DNA from: Mordavella massiliensis
Lineage (GTDB): Bacteria; Bacillota; Clostridia; Lachnospirales; Lachnospiraceae
Assembly: GCF_016901695.1 (NCBI RefSeq)
Contig: NZ_JACJKS010000003.1
Coordinates: forward strand, 62,001-126,000
DNA length: 64,000 bases
Reading direction: 5' to 3'
This document shows positions 7,864 to 16,366 of the stretch, in pieces (position 1 is the first letter of the stretch; each line of letters starts with the position of its first letter). The notes beneath the pieces are model-generated. The model was not told the DNA's origin. It was given only the letters and a program-made list of their open reading frames with translations, and ran no database searches. A program made the translations under genes and the position numbers.

Positions 7864-8348
7864 TCGGAGAGATAGCACGGAATTTTGTGATCAATTTTAT
7901 CTGCCCGTTTCTGGGGACGGTGGCGTTCTCCGTCCTCTTCAACGTGCCGAAGCGGTTCTACGTAAGCTGCGGGTTTGTCGGGGCCATGGGGTGGGTGACG
8001 TACTGCCTTGTTTCCGCCCGGTCCTCCGCGGCGGTGGCCTCGTTTGCGGGCTCTCTTGTTGTGGTCCTTCTGTCCAGGATCCTGACGGTGAAGATGAAGT
8101 GCCCGATCACCATCTTCATGATCTCGGGGATCTTCCCCCTCGTGCCGGGGGCAGGGGTCTACTACACCGCCTACTACCTTGTGACGAACCAGCTTGGGGA
8201 GGCGGCCCAGAGAGGGCTGGGGGCGCTGAAGGTGGCCTTTGCCATCGTGCTGGGCATCGTGTTCATCGTGTCCATCCCCCGCGAGTTCTTCCAGCCCAGG
8301 TACTGGAAAAAACGCTGGTTTATGCGCAGAAATGCCAAAGGGGCTTGA
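7860..8348 (+). CDS. ThrE-family threonine/serine exporter, small C-terminal subunit
   Basis: This 162-residue, four-to-five-helix membrane protein matches the ThrE_2/DUF3815 family (PRFYVSCGFVGAMGW-like segment; ISGIFPLVPGAGVYYTAYYLV). In many Firmicutes the ThrE exporter is split into two genes. Here it starts with GTG 7860 overlapping the stop of the GNAT-ThrE fusion by 4 bp (GTGA), so translational coupling and a joint complex are likely. The transported substrate cannot be read from sequence; threonine/serine export is the family precedent. Confidence 0.8.
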   Translation: MIGEIARNFVINFICPFLGTVAFSVLFNVPKRFYVSCGFVGAMGWVTYCLVSARSSAAVASFAGSLVVVLLSRILTVKMKCPITIFMISGIFPLVPGAGVYYTAYYLVTNQLGEAAQRGLGALKVAFAIVLGIVFIVSIPREFFQPRYWKKRWFMRRNAKGA

Positions 8349-8374
8349 GTGTCATAAATTGAATGTGGTACAAT
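8345..8374 (+). promoter_or_regulatory. Promoter of the sirtuin-like gene and gltX
   Basis: TTGAGT (8345-8350), 18-bp spacer, TACAAT (8369-8374) with an extended -10 TGG. It starts inside the stop region of the ThrE gene and lies 38 bp before ATG 8412. Confidence 0.5.
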
Positions 8375-8411
8375 AGACTACAACAAAAAAGAGGCAAAGG
8401 GGGCGGAGCTT

Positions 8412-9167
8412 ATGTCAAACATTGCACAGACGATCTGCGGGATGCTAAAGGAGAGCAGGTACACGGTGGTCCTCAGCGGCCGGGGCATGCTGGAGGAGAA
8501 CGGATACCCGGTGGTGCGGGACGGCGGGGAGTCCTACGGGATCGAGGAGAAGTACGGGTACTCCGCGGAGGAGATCTTTTCCAGCGCCTTTTTTTCCACC
8601 CGCAAGCAGCAGTTCTATGATTTCTACAGGAATGAACTCCTCTCTGCAGTGGATATCCCGCCGGGGAAGGGCTATCTGGAGATGGCCCGGCTGGAGCAGG
8701 AGGGTGTCTTCCATACGATCATCACGAGGCGGCTCTTTCATCTGCCGACCCGGGCCGGGTGCAGGAACGTCATCGAGCTTCACGGCAGCATCTTCCGGAA
8801 TTACTGCGCCCACTGCGGCCGGGAGTATCCGGTCGAATACATAAGGAACACAGAGAAGATCCCCCTGTGCGAGACGTGCGGGCAGCCGGTGCGGCCGGGC
8901 GTTATCCTCTTCGGGGAGATGGTGGACAACCAGGTGATCACGCGGGCGGCCACCGAGATGCAGAAGGCGGATGTGCTCCTCGTGCTCGGGACGAACCTGA
9001 AGTCCTTCCTCTGCAGCCAGTTGACGGGCTACTACGAGGGGAACAAGCTGATCGTCATAGACGGAGAAGACCACTTCTCCAACGCTGGCGCGGATATCTT
9101 CTGGCAGAGCCGGGTGGACGACGCGCTGGCAGAGATTATTACAGAAATGGAGAAAGACAGAAAATGA
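8412..9167 (+). CDS. Degenerate SIR2-family (sirtuin) protein
   Basis: The 251-residue product has the sirtuin layout. The catalytic-type ELHGS is present (His124), followed by a zinc site of four cysteines (C132, C135, C153, C156) and [10 protein letters not shown]. However, the NAD-binding motif usually written GAGxSxxSGIPDFR is here [15 protein letters not shown], and the TQNID motif is TRRLFHLP. It may therefore bind NAD weakly, use a different ligand, or be a non-catalytic reader. It overlaps gltX by ATGA (stop at 9165-9167), which ties it to glutamyl-tRNA synthetase expression. Whether it deacylates lysines is unknown. Confidence 0.75.
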   Translation: MSNIAQTICGMLKESRYTVVLSGRGMLEENGYPVVRDGGESYGIEEKYGYSAEEIFSSAFFSTRKQQFYDFYRNELLSAVDIPPGKGYLEMARLEQEGVFHTIITRRLFHLPTRAGCRNVIELHGSIFRNYCAHCGREYPVEYIRNTEKIPLCETCGQPVRPGVILFGEMVDNQVITRAATEMQKADVLLVLGTNLKSFLCSQLTGYYEGNKLIVIDGEDHFSNAGADIFWQSRVDDALAEIITEMEKDRK

Positions 9168-10624
9168 GTAAAGTAAGAACAAGATTCGCACCCAGCCCGA
9201 CAGGCCGGATGCATGTGGGCAACTTAAGGACAGCGCTCTACGCGTACCTGATCGCAAAGCACGAGGGCGGGGATTTCATCCTCCGCATCGAGGACACGGA
9301 CCAGGAGCGCTACGTGGAGGGCGCGCTGGATATCATCTACAGGACCCTGCAGAAGACGGGCCTCGTCCACGACGAGGGGCCGGACAAGGACGGGGGCGTG
9401 GGGCCTTACGTGCAGAGCGAGCGGAACGCGACCGGCGTTTACCTTAAGTACGCGAAGCAGCTCATCGAGCAGGGCGACGCCTACTACTGTTTCTGTGACA
9501 AGGAGAGGCTGGAGTCCCTGCGCAGCAGGGTGTCCGAGGACGGCACGCAGATCGTCGTCTACGACAAGCACTGCCTGCATCTGAGCAGGGAGGAGATCGA
9601 GGCCAACCTGGCGGCCGGGAAGCCCTACGTGATCCGGATCAATATGCCGGCAGAGGGGACCACGACCTTCCACGACGACATTTACGGGGACATCACCGTG
9701 CCCAACGAGGAGCTGGACGACATGATCCTCATCAAGTCTGACGGATACCCGACCTACAATTTCGCCAACGTCATCGACGATCATCTCATGGGGATCACCC
9801 ATGTGGTGCGTGGCAATGAGTACCTGTCCTCCGCGCCGAAGTACAACCGCATCTATGAGGCCTTCGGCTGGGATGTGCCGGTCTACGTGCACTGCCCGCT
9901 GATCACGGACGAGAACCACAAGAAGCTGAGCAAGCGCTGCGGCCACTCCTCCTACGAGGATCTGCTGGACCAGGGCTTTGTATCCGAGGCCATTGTCAAC
10001 TATGTGGCGCTCCTTGGCTGGTGCCCGGAGGGGAACCAGGAGATCTTTTCCCTGGAGGAACTGGTGAAGGCCTTCGACTACCACCACATGAGCAAATCCC
10101 CCGCGGTATTTGACGTACAGAAGCTGAAATGGATGAATGGGGAGTACCTGAAGGCCATGGACTTTGACACGTTCTACGAGATGGCGGAGCCGTACATCCG
10201 GGACGTGGTGACGAAGGGGCAGGATCTGAAGAAGATCGCAGCCCTGGTGAAGACGAGGATCGAGATCTTTCCGGACATCCGGGAGCAGATCGATTTCTTT
10301 GAGGAACTTCCGGAGTACGACCTCTCCCTGTACTGCCACAAGAAGATGAAAGTGACGGAGGAGAAGGCGCTGGACGTGTTAAAGGAGACGCTGCCGCTTC
10401 TAGAGGCGCAGGAAGATTACAGCAACGACGCCCTCTATGAGACGCTGAAGTCCTATGTGGACGAGAAGGGCTTCAAGGTGGGATACGTGATGTGGCCCCT
10501 GCGCACCGCCCTGTCCGGCAGGCAGAACACGCCGGGCGGCGCCACGGAGATCATGGAGGTGCTGGGCAAAGAGGAGTCCCTGCGCCGGATCCGCCAGGGG
10601 ATCGTCAGACTGGAAGAGAGGTAG
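9164..10624 (+). CDS. gltX: Glutamyl-tRNA synthetase
   Basis: This class I aminoacyl-tRNA synthetase charges tRNA-Glu. The 486-residue product shows the N-terminal [19 protein letters not shown] (the HIGH motif is HVGN), RIEDTDQER, and the KMSKS-equivalent KLSKR in HKKLSKRCG, followed by an anticodon-binding helical domain. Length and motifs are typical. I set the start at ATG 9164, overlapping the sirtuin stop, since the conserved [13 protein letters not shown] begins there; longer in-frame extensions upstream lack homology. Whether it is discriminating or also charges tRNA-Gln cannot be decided here. Confidence 0.94.
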   Translation: MSKVRTRFAPSPTGRMHVGNLRTALYAYLIAKHEGGDFILRIEDTDQERYVEGALDIIYRTLQKTGLVHDEGPDKDGGVGPYVQSERNATGVYLKYAKQLIEQGDAYYCFCDKERLESLRSRVSEDGTQIVVYDKHCLHLSREEIEANLAAGKPYVIRINMPAEGTTTFHDDIYGDITVPNEELDDMILIKSDGYPTYNFANVIDDHLMGITHVVRGNEYLSSAPKYNRIYEAFGWDVPVYVHCPLITDENHKKLSKRCGHSSYEDLLDQGFVSEAIVNYVALLGWCPEGNQEIFSLEELVKAFDYHHMSKSPAVFDVQKLKWMNGEYLKAMDFDTFYEMAEPYIRDVVTKGQDLKKIAALVKTRIEIFPDIREQIDFFEELPEYDLSLYCHKKMKVTEEKALDVLKETLPLLEAQEDYSNDALYETLKSYVDEKGFKVGYVMWPLRTALSGRQNTPGGATEIMEVLGKEESLRRIRQGIVRLEER

Positions 10625-10627
10625 GGG

Positions 10628-12481
10628 ATGCATCTGAATAAGGCGCAGCAGAGCGCTGCCTGTCACCATACAGGACCCTGCATGGTCCTGGCGGGCCCGG
10701 GATCCGGGAAGACGCTCACCATCGCCGCGAGGATCAAATATCTGACAGAGAGGTATGAAGTAAGACCAGAAGAAATTCTGGTCATTACTTTTACCCGGCA
10801 CGCGGCGGCCCAGATGCAGAAGCGGTTCCGCGCCCTGTCCGACGGCGCTCCGGCGCCGGTCACCTTCGGCACGTTTCACGGGATCTACTACGGGATCCTG
10901 AAGTGGGCCTACGGCCTTACCTCTGCCAACATCCTCCCGGAGGAGGAAAAGCGGGACATGATCCGGCAGATCCTGGCCCTGCCGCAGCTTGGCATGGACC
11001 TGGAGGTGGAGGATGAGAAGGACTATGTGGACCGGATCCTGTCTGAGATCGGGAAGGTAAAGAGCAGTGGCCTCTCCCTGGCCGGGTATGAGTCCCAGGT
11101 ATGCCCCGGGCATTTTCATCAGATCTGCCAGTTGTACGAGAAAAAGAAGAAGGAGATGCGCTGGATCGATTTCGACGACATGCTCCTTCTTTGCTGGAAG
11201 CTGTTCCGGACAAGGCCGGACATCCTGGAAATGTGGCAGAAGAAGTTCCGCTACATCCTGGTGGATGAGTTTCAGGACGTGAACCGGGTCCAGTACGAGG
11301 TGCTCCGGATGCTGGCCCTGCCGGAGAACAATCTCTTTGTGGTGGGGGACGACGACCAGTCCATCTACCAGTTCCGGGGCGCAAGGCCAGGCATCATGCT
11401 CGGGTTCCCGAAGGATTATCCGGATGCACGCCGGATCCTCCTGGATGTGAACTACCGGTGCACCTCCTTTATCCTGGGCGGCGCCCTGCGGGTCATCGGA
11501 CACAACCGGGACCGCTATCCGAAGAAGCTCCGCACGGTCAAGGGGAAGGGGGCGCCTGTCCATGTCCAGGAAGTGCAAGGCCCAACCCAGGAGGCGGACT
11601 ACATCATCGGGGCCATCCGCAGCCGGATGGAGGAGGGGGTTAAGCCGGAGGATATGGCTGTCCTCTTCCGGACCAATCTGGACGCGGGGATCCTGGCCGG
11701 GCGGATGATGGAGCAGCACATGCCCTTTGCCATGCGGGAGCACATCCGCAATGTGTTCGAGCACTTTATAGGCAGGAATATGCGAAGCTACATGGAGCTT
11801 GCTTCAGGCAGCCGCAGCCGGAAGCATTTCCTGGATATTGCCAACTGCCCGAAGCGGTACATAAGCCGGGAGAGCATGGAGAACCGGGAAGTATCCTTTG
11901 AGGACCTGCGCCGGTTCTACTGCGATAAGGAGTGGATGCAGGACCGCATCGACCAGTTTGAGTGGGACATAAAGATGATGGAGAACAAGACGCCCTACGC
12001 CGCCGTCCAGTATATACGCAGGCGGATCGGTTACGACGACTATCTGCGGGAGTGGGCGAAGATCCACCGGACCGGGGAGGAAGACCTTTTCGAGATCCTG
12101 GAGCAGATCGAAGAGAGCACAAAGCGGTTTCAGACGATGGAGGAGTGGTTCCGGTACACGGACGAGTACGGGAGACGTCTGCGCGAGCAGCAGAAGACGG
12201 CGCAGCAGCACACAGAGGGCGTCAGGCTTATGACCATGCACAGCGCCAAGGGACTCGAGTTCGACACAGTCTTTATCCTGGGCGCCAACGAGGGCGTCAC
12301 GCCCCACAGGAAGGCATCGCTCAAGGAGGAGATCGAGGAGGAGAGACGGATGTTCTACGTGGCCATGACGCGGGCGAAGGAGCGGCTGGTCATCAGCTAT
12401 GTGAAAGAAAAAAACGGAAAGGATGCGGATCCTTCCCGTTTTGTGGAGGAGCTTCTCCTCCGAAAGAGGCAGGGCGTCTAG
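10628..12481 (+). CDS. UvrD/Rep-type superfamily I DNA helicase
   Basis: A 617-residue ATP-dependent 3'-5' DNA helicase. Motif I (Walker A) is GPGSGKT near residue 23, motif Ia TFTRHAAAQM, motif II DEFQDVN, motif III VGDDDQSIYQFRGA, and motifs V-VI include TMHSAKGLEFDTVFILGANEGVTP and FYVAMTRAKERL. At 617 residues it is shorter than PcrA/UvrD (about 720-750), mainly through smaller 1B/2B insertions and a missing C-terminal tail, so I leave it unnamed. It starts 3 bp after gltX and converges with the DUF1292 gene, overlapping its stop codon by 4 bp. A perfect-stem hairpin lies in its early coding region. Confidence 0.88.
   Translation: MHLNKAQQSAACHHTGPCMVLAGPGSGKTLTIAARIKYLTERYEVRPEEILVITFTRHAAAQMQKRFRALSDGAPAPVTFGTFHGIYYGILKWAYGLTSANILPEEEKRDMIRQILALPQLGMDLEVEDEKDYVDRILSEIGKVKSSGLSLAGYESQVCPGHFHQICQLYEKKKKEMRWIDFDDMLLLCWKLFRTRPDILEMWQKKFRYILVDEFQDVNRVQYEVLRMLALPENNLFVVGDDDQSIYQFRGARPGIMLGFPKDYPDARRILLDVNYRCTSFILGGALRVIGHNRDRYPKKLRTVKGKGAPVHVQEVQGPTQEADYIIGAIRSRMEEGVKPEDMAVLFRTNLDAGILAGRMMEQHMPFAMREHIRNVFEHFIGRNMRSYMELASGSRSRKHFLDIANCPKRYISRESMENREVSFEDLRRFYCDKEWMQDRIDQFEWDIKMMENKTPYAAVQYIRRRIGYDDYLREWAKIHRTGEEDLFEILEQIEESTKRFQTMEEWFRYTDEYGRRLREQQKTAQQHTEGVRLMTMHSAKGLEFDTVFILGANEGVTPHRKASLKEEIEEERRMFYVAMTRAKERLVISYVKEKNGKDADPSRFVEELLLRKRQGV
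10758..10790 (+). repeat. Intragenic inverted repeat in the helicase gene
   Basis: AAGTAA (758-763) plus GACCAGAA (764-771) pair with TTCTGGTC (776-783) and TTACTT (785-790), leaving a GAAA tetraloop and one bulged A (784). A 14-bp stem within the codons for the segment after motif I. Function unknown. Confidence 0.6.
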
Positions 12482-12777
12482 AAGGCGTCCAGGTCCTCCT
12501 CAAATTCCTGCTCGTCAAGCCACTCGTCGAAGGCGTCGGCGGCAATCTCGTACTCATCGTCGTCTTCAATGTTCTCGAGATCCGGGTTCTCCGGGTCTGT
12601 ATCAATGTAGCGGTAGATGTATACATCCCCCTCTTCCTCGCCGTTTTCATCCAGCGGAAGGAGAGCGATATACTGGCGGCCGCCCGCCTCGAAGATGGTG
12701 AGAACGGCGCACTCGAGCACTTCGTCATTATCCAGTGTCAGTGTTACGGTGATCTCTTCGTTCTGCTGCTCTTTCAT
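12478..12777 (-). CDS. DUF1292 family protein
   Basis: A 99-residue, strongly acidic cytosolic protein. It matches the DUF1292 family of Firmicutes (TLTLDNDEVLECAVLTIFEAGGRQYIALLPL followed by VYIYRY) and ends in an Asp/Glu-rich tail. Start ATG 12777 is preceded on the minus strand by AAAGGAG at a good distance; the frame is open further upstream but unsupported. Family members have no assigned function. It converges with the helicase gene, the two stop codons overlapping at 12478-12481. Confidence 0.8.
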   Translation of the reverse strand: MKEQQNEEITVTLTLDNDEVLECAVLTIFEAGGRQYIALLPLDENGEEEGDVYIYRYIDTDPENPDLENIEDDDEYEIAADAFDEWLDEQEFEEDLDAF

Positions 12778-12860
12778 AGTTCTTCTCCTTTTATGATATG
12801 TTTCAGAGAGTTCCTCTGCCCTTACTCTACCATAAGAGTGGCGGCAAAAGCAAGCCGGTC

Positions 12861-12889
12861 TGGTCAAACAGCGGAAAATGTAGTAAAAT
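12861..12889 (+). promoter_or_regulatory. Possible promoter for the sugar-binding lipoprotein
   Basis: TGGTCA (12861-12866), 17-bp spacer, TAAAAT (12884-12889), 61 bp before ATG 12951. The -35 is weak. Confidence 0.4.
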
Positions 12890-12950
12890 ATGAATTAAGT
12901 ATGAGTAAAATGCATGGAAGTCACAAGGACGGTCAAGGAGGATTCAACAT

Positions 12951-13973
12951 ATGAAAAACCGAAAGTTCGCGGCATTTCTCGCCGTGCTTCTCGTGGTTGC
13001 ACTGGCGGCGGCCGGATGCAGCAAGAAAAATGTGGGAAGTCCGGAGGACAACCCTGTCGTGGAGGAAGATGAGGAGGAGACTGACGGGGAGGACCAGGAA
13101 GAGGACACCGGCTACACCTTCGGCTTCAGCGCCATTGACATGGAAAATCCGTATTTTATCACCCTGGAGAACTCCATCCGGGAGGCGGTGACGGAGAACG
13201 GCGACAGCCTGATCACCATGGATCCGGGGACGGACGCCCAGACCCAGCGGTCCCAGATCACCCAGATGATCGGGGACGGCATCGACGCCATTTTCCTAAG
13301 TCCGGTCAACTGGGAGTCCATCACCCCCTCCCTGGAGGAGTTAAAGGAGGCCGGGGTGAAGATCATCAACGTGGACACCCAGGTGAAGGAGATGGACTAT
13401 GTGGACGCCTACGTGGGTTCCGACAACCAGGAGGCGGGGCGCATGTGCGGCGAGGCGCTTGTGGAGCGGTGCCCCCAGGGGGGAAAGGTGCTTCTCCTGG
13501 AGTGCCCCACCCAGAATTCCATCAACGACCGCATCACCGGGTTTGAGGAGGCCATCTCCGGCGCGGATCCGGGGTTTGAGATCGTGGCCCGGGAGAATAC
13601 GGACGGGATGTTTGAAAAGTCGCTGGAGCTGGCCAGAGCAGCCCTGGAGGAGCATCCGGACGTGACGGCCATCATGTGCGGCAACGACCAGATCGCGGTG
13701 GGGGCCCAGACCGCGGTCAACCTGCTCGGGCTGGACGACGTGGTCATCTACGGGGTGGACGGATCGCCGGACATCAAGAAGGAGCTTTTAAAGACCGGGA
13801 CCCAGATTGCCGGCACGGCGGCCCAGTCCCCCATCAACATGGGCAAGGAGGCCGTGGAGATCGCGCTGGCGGTCCTGGACGGCGGGGACTATGAAAAGGA
13901 AAACTATGTGGACATCATTGATATGATCACCACGGAAAACGTGGACATGTATGGAGCAGACGGCTGGCAGTAG
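12951..13973 (+). CDS. Sugar ABC transporter substrate-binding lipoprotein (RbsB-like), orphan
   Basis: A 340-residue extracellular binding protein. Residues 1-23 are a lipoprotein signal with lipobox LAAAG-C23. An acidic linker (about residues 30-52) leads to a type I periplasmic-binding fold of the ribose/galactose class (YTFGFSAIDMENPYFITLENSIREA; IDAIFLSPVNWESITPSLEELKEAGVKIINVDTQV; AIMCGNDQIAVGAQTAVN; VYGVDGSPDIKK-like). No ATPase or permease gene is adjacent, so it either partners a transporter elsewhere or acts as a sensor ligand protein. The ligand is unknown; ribose, autoinducer-2 or another sugar are all possible. The following GH13 gene is 21 bp downstream and may be co-transcribed. 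Confidence 0.85.
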   Translation: MKNRKFAAFLAVLLVVALAAAGCSKKNVGSPEDNPVVEEDEEETDGEDQEEDTGYTFGFSAIDMENPYFITLENSIREAVTENGDSLITMDPGTDAQTQRSQITQMIGDGIDAIFLSPVNWESITPSLEELKEAGVKIINVDTQVKEMDYVDAYVGSDNQEAGRMCGEALVERCPQGGKVLLLECPTQNSINDRITGFEEAISGADPGFEIVARENTDGMFEKSLELARAALEEHPDVTAIMCGNDQIAVGAQTAVNLLGLDDVVIYGVDGSPDIKKELLKTGTQIAGTAAQSPINMGKEAVEIALAVLDGGDYEKENYVDIIDMITTENVDMYGADGWQ

Positions 13974-13994
13974 GAGCAGCAGGAAGGAAGGACT

Positions 13995-15689
13995 ATGACC
14001 AGAAGAGAGGGCAGGCCTCTGCCGCTGGGAGCGGATGTGAGGAAGGACGGAGTGAATTTTGCAGTGGAGGCGCCGCGGGGAAAGACGTGCGAGCTTCTTC
14101 TTTACAGGAAGGGGGAGAAGGAGCCGGCGGCCTGCTTTGACATGCCGGCCTGCCGGGAGACCGGCGACGTGCGGTTCCTCGCCCTTGCGGACCTGCCGGC
14201 GCAGGAGTACGAGTACAATTACCGGATCGGCGGGGAGATCGTCACCGATCCCTACGCGAAGAAGCTGTCCGGGACCAGGCAGTTTGACAGGTGGGAAGAT
14301 GCAGAGGACGGCGGGGTGCGCGGCGCCCTCTATCTGGACGACTACGACTGGGAGGAGGACGCAAGACCCGCTGTCCCCATGCACCGGACGGTGGCCTACA
14401 GCCTCCATGTGCGCGGCTTTACGAAGCATGCGTCCTCCCGTGTCAGACACAGGGGCACATTTGCCGGGCTGACGGAGAAGATCCCCTACCTGACGGAACT
14501 GGGGATCAACCAGATCCAGTGCATGCCGGTCTATGAGTTTGAACCTTCTCCCAAGTATCTGAATTACTGGGGGTACGGGCCCGGGTACTACTTTGCGCCC
14601 CGGGCGTCCTACGCGGCCGGCGATCCGGTCACGGAGCTGAAGGACATGGTGAAGGCCTGCCACCGGGCGGGGATCGAGGTGGTCCTTGAGATGCCCTTTG
14701 AGGGGGATACGCCCCGCATCCTCATGGAGAGCTGCCTGCGCCACTACATGACCGAGTACCATGTGGACGGGTTCATCCTGAATCCGGATGTGACGCCGGC
14801 GGACGGCGTCTACCGGGATCCGCTCCTGGCGGGGATGAAGCTTCTGAAGCACCAGACGGGATTCCAGAATGTGATGCGCCGCTTCCTGAAGGGCGACGAG
14901 GGCATGGTGGGCGATGTGATCTACTGGCTGCGCCGTCAGGCAGGTGCGGAAGGCTTTTACAACTATATTACAAATCAGAACGGGTTTACCCTGAACGACC
15001 TGATCTCCTACGACGCCAAGCACAATGAGGCGAACGGGGAGAACAACCAGGACGGGCCGGACTACAACTATAGCTGGAACTGCGGGGCGGAGGGTCCCAG
15101 CAGGAAGAAGGCGGTCACGGCGCTGCGGGAGGGACAGAGGCGCAATGCCTTCTTCCTCGTGCTCCTGGCCCAGGGAACGCCCTGCCTCCTGGCGGGGGAT
15201 GAGTTCGGGAACACCCAGAAGGGCAACAACAATGCCTACTGCCAGGACAATCCGACGGGCTGGCTGGACTGGAGCCGGCTGGAGAAGGAGAGGAAGCTCT
15301 TCAGGTTTGTGCGGGACCTGATCGCGTTCCGGAAGGCGCACCCGGTGCTTGCCCAAGAAAAAGAGCTCCTGGGCATGGACCAGCTAAGCTGCGGGGTGCC
15401 GGATGTGTCCTACCACGGGACGTACGCGTGGCAGACGCCGTCCGAGGTGTCCAGCCGGCAGCTGGGCGTCTACTACTGCGGGAAGATGGCCGGGGATGCG
15501 GACTGCTTCGTCGCCTACAACATGCACTGGCTGGATCACAGCTTTGCCCTCCCGGCGTTGCCGAAGGGGAAGAAGTGGTACCTGGCAGCGGACACGAAGG
15601 AGGGGATCCGCAGCGGGGAAGAACTCCTGGATGACCAGCGGGGAGCGTTCCTCTCCGAGCGGACGATCGCTGTCTTTGTGGGGAAATAG
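13995..15689 (+). CDS. GH13 (isoamylase/GlgX-like) protein lacking catalytic residues: predicted pseudoenzyme
   Basis: The 564-residue protein has an N-terminal CBM48-like domain (about 1-110) and an alpha-amylase-type barrel closest to GlgX/isoamylase debranching enzymes (GYGPGYYFAP; LNDLISYDAKHNEANGENNQDG; LLAGDEFGNTQKGNNNAYCQDN). The four catalytic regions are altered. Region I (about 227-240), normally DVVxNH, reads EMPFEG. Region II (about 258-264), normally GFRFD, reads GFILN, losing the Arg and nucleophile Asp. Region III with the acid/base Glu is missing. Region IV, normally HDGFTL, reads QNGFTL. It is also shorter than GlgX (about 650-700). It probably binds alpha-glucan without cleaving it. 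No sign of decay such as a stop codon or frameshift. Confidence 0.82.
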   Translation: MTRREGRPLPLGADVRKDGVNFAVEAPRGKTCELLLYRKGEKEPAACFDMPACRETGDVRFLALADLPAQEYEYNYRIGGEIVTDPYAKKLSGTRQFDRWEDAEDGGVRGALYLDDYDWEEDARPAVPMHRTVAYSLHVRGFTKHASSRVRHRGTFAGLTEKIPYLTELGINQIQCMPVYEFEPSPKYLNYWGYGPGYYFAPRASYAAGDPVTELKDMVKACHRAGIEVVLEMPFEGDTPRILMESCLRHYMTEYHVDGFILNPDVTPADGVYRDPLLAGMKLLKHQTGFQNVMRRFLKGDEGMVGDVIYWLRRQAGAEGFYNYITNQNGFTLNDLISYDAKHNEANGENNQDGPDYNYSWNCGAEGPSRKKAVTALREGQRRNAFFLVLLAQGTPCLLAGDEFGNTQKGNNNAYCQDNPTGWLDWSRLEKERKLFRFVRDLIAFRKAHPVLAQEKELLGMDQLSCGVPDVSYHGTYAWQTPSEVSSRQLGVYYCGKMAGDADCFVAYNMHWLDHSFALPALPKGKKWYLAADTKEGIRSGEELLDDQRGAFLSERTIAVFVGK

Positions 15690-15692
15690 GGG

Positions 15693-16328
15693 ATGGATTC
15701 CTTTTGGCTGAAGTGGCTCGCCATCCTCTGCATGTCGGCCGACCATACCGGCCGGGTCCTGTTTCCCGGCGAGGAGGCCTTTATCTGTGTCGGGAGGCTT
15801 GCCTTTCCCATCTTTGCGTTCCTTCTGACGGAAGGCTTTTTCCACACGGCGGACCTGTACAGATACCTGGCCAGGCTGGGCGTTTTCGCGCTCCTGTCGG
15901 AGATTCCCTATGACCTGGCGCTGTCCGGGACATGGTGGAACCCCCAGCGGCAGAATGTGTTTTTTACCCTCTTTATCAGCCTCCTGCTCCTCCTGGCGCT
16001 GGAGAGGAGCAGCGGATGGCCGGAGCGCATGCTGGAGGTCTTCCTCGCCATGTGGTTCGCGGAGGCGCTGGGGGCGGATTACGGCTTCCGGGGCGTGCTG
16101 CTCGTCCTGTTCTTCTATATAGGCAGGTCGCGGCCGCCGGCAGGGCTCCTTCTCGGGGCGCTGTGGAATTTTCTCTGGCCGGTGCCCGTCCAGCGGTTCG
16201 GCGCCCTTGCCATGTTCCCGCTTGCCCTGTACAGCGGGAAGCGGGGCAGGAGCATGAAATATTTTTTCTATGTATTTTATCCGGCGCATCTCCTTGTGCT
16301 GTATGCGGCAGGCAGGCTGCTCCGGTGA
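15693..16328 (+). CDS. TraX-family integral membrane protein
   Basis: A 211-residue protein with about six to seven membrane helices matching the TraX family (WLKWLAILCMSADHTGRVLFP; VGRLAFPIFAFLLTEGFFHT; LARLGVFALLSEIPYDLA). Plasmid TraX acetylates F-pilin, but chromosomal Firmicute homologues are not conjugative and have no established substrate; they are thought to be membrane acyltransferases. It starts 3 bp after the GH13-like gene, so the two are co-translated or at least co-transcribed. Confidence 0.8.
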   Translation: MDSFWLKWLAILCMSADHTGRVLFPGEEAFICVGRLAFPIFAFLLTEGFFHTADLYRYLARLGVFALLSEIPYDLALSGTWWNPQRQNVFFTLFISLLLLLALERSSGWPERMLEVFLAMWFAEALGADYGFRGVLLVLFFYIGRSRPPAGLLLGALWNFLWPVPVQRFGALAMFPLALYSGKRGRSMKYFFYVFYPAHLLVLYAAGRLLR

Positions 16329-16366
16329 GAGAAAAGATCGAGTGAAGGAAGTATGAGAGAGCAGAT

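Noticed and set aside
8759-9163. Long N-terminal extension of gltX
   Set aside because: The frame is open upstream of 9164 but lies in the sirtuin gene in another frame and has no homology to GltX; the conserved start is at 9164.
15693-16328. TraX as a sign of a conjugative element
   Set aside because: No relaxase, type IV coupling or mating-pair genes are nearby; chromosomal TraX-like proteins are common in Firmicutes.
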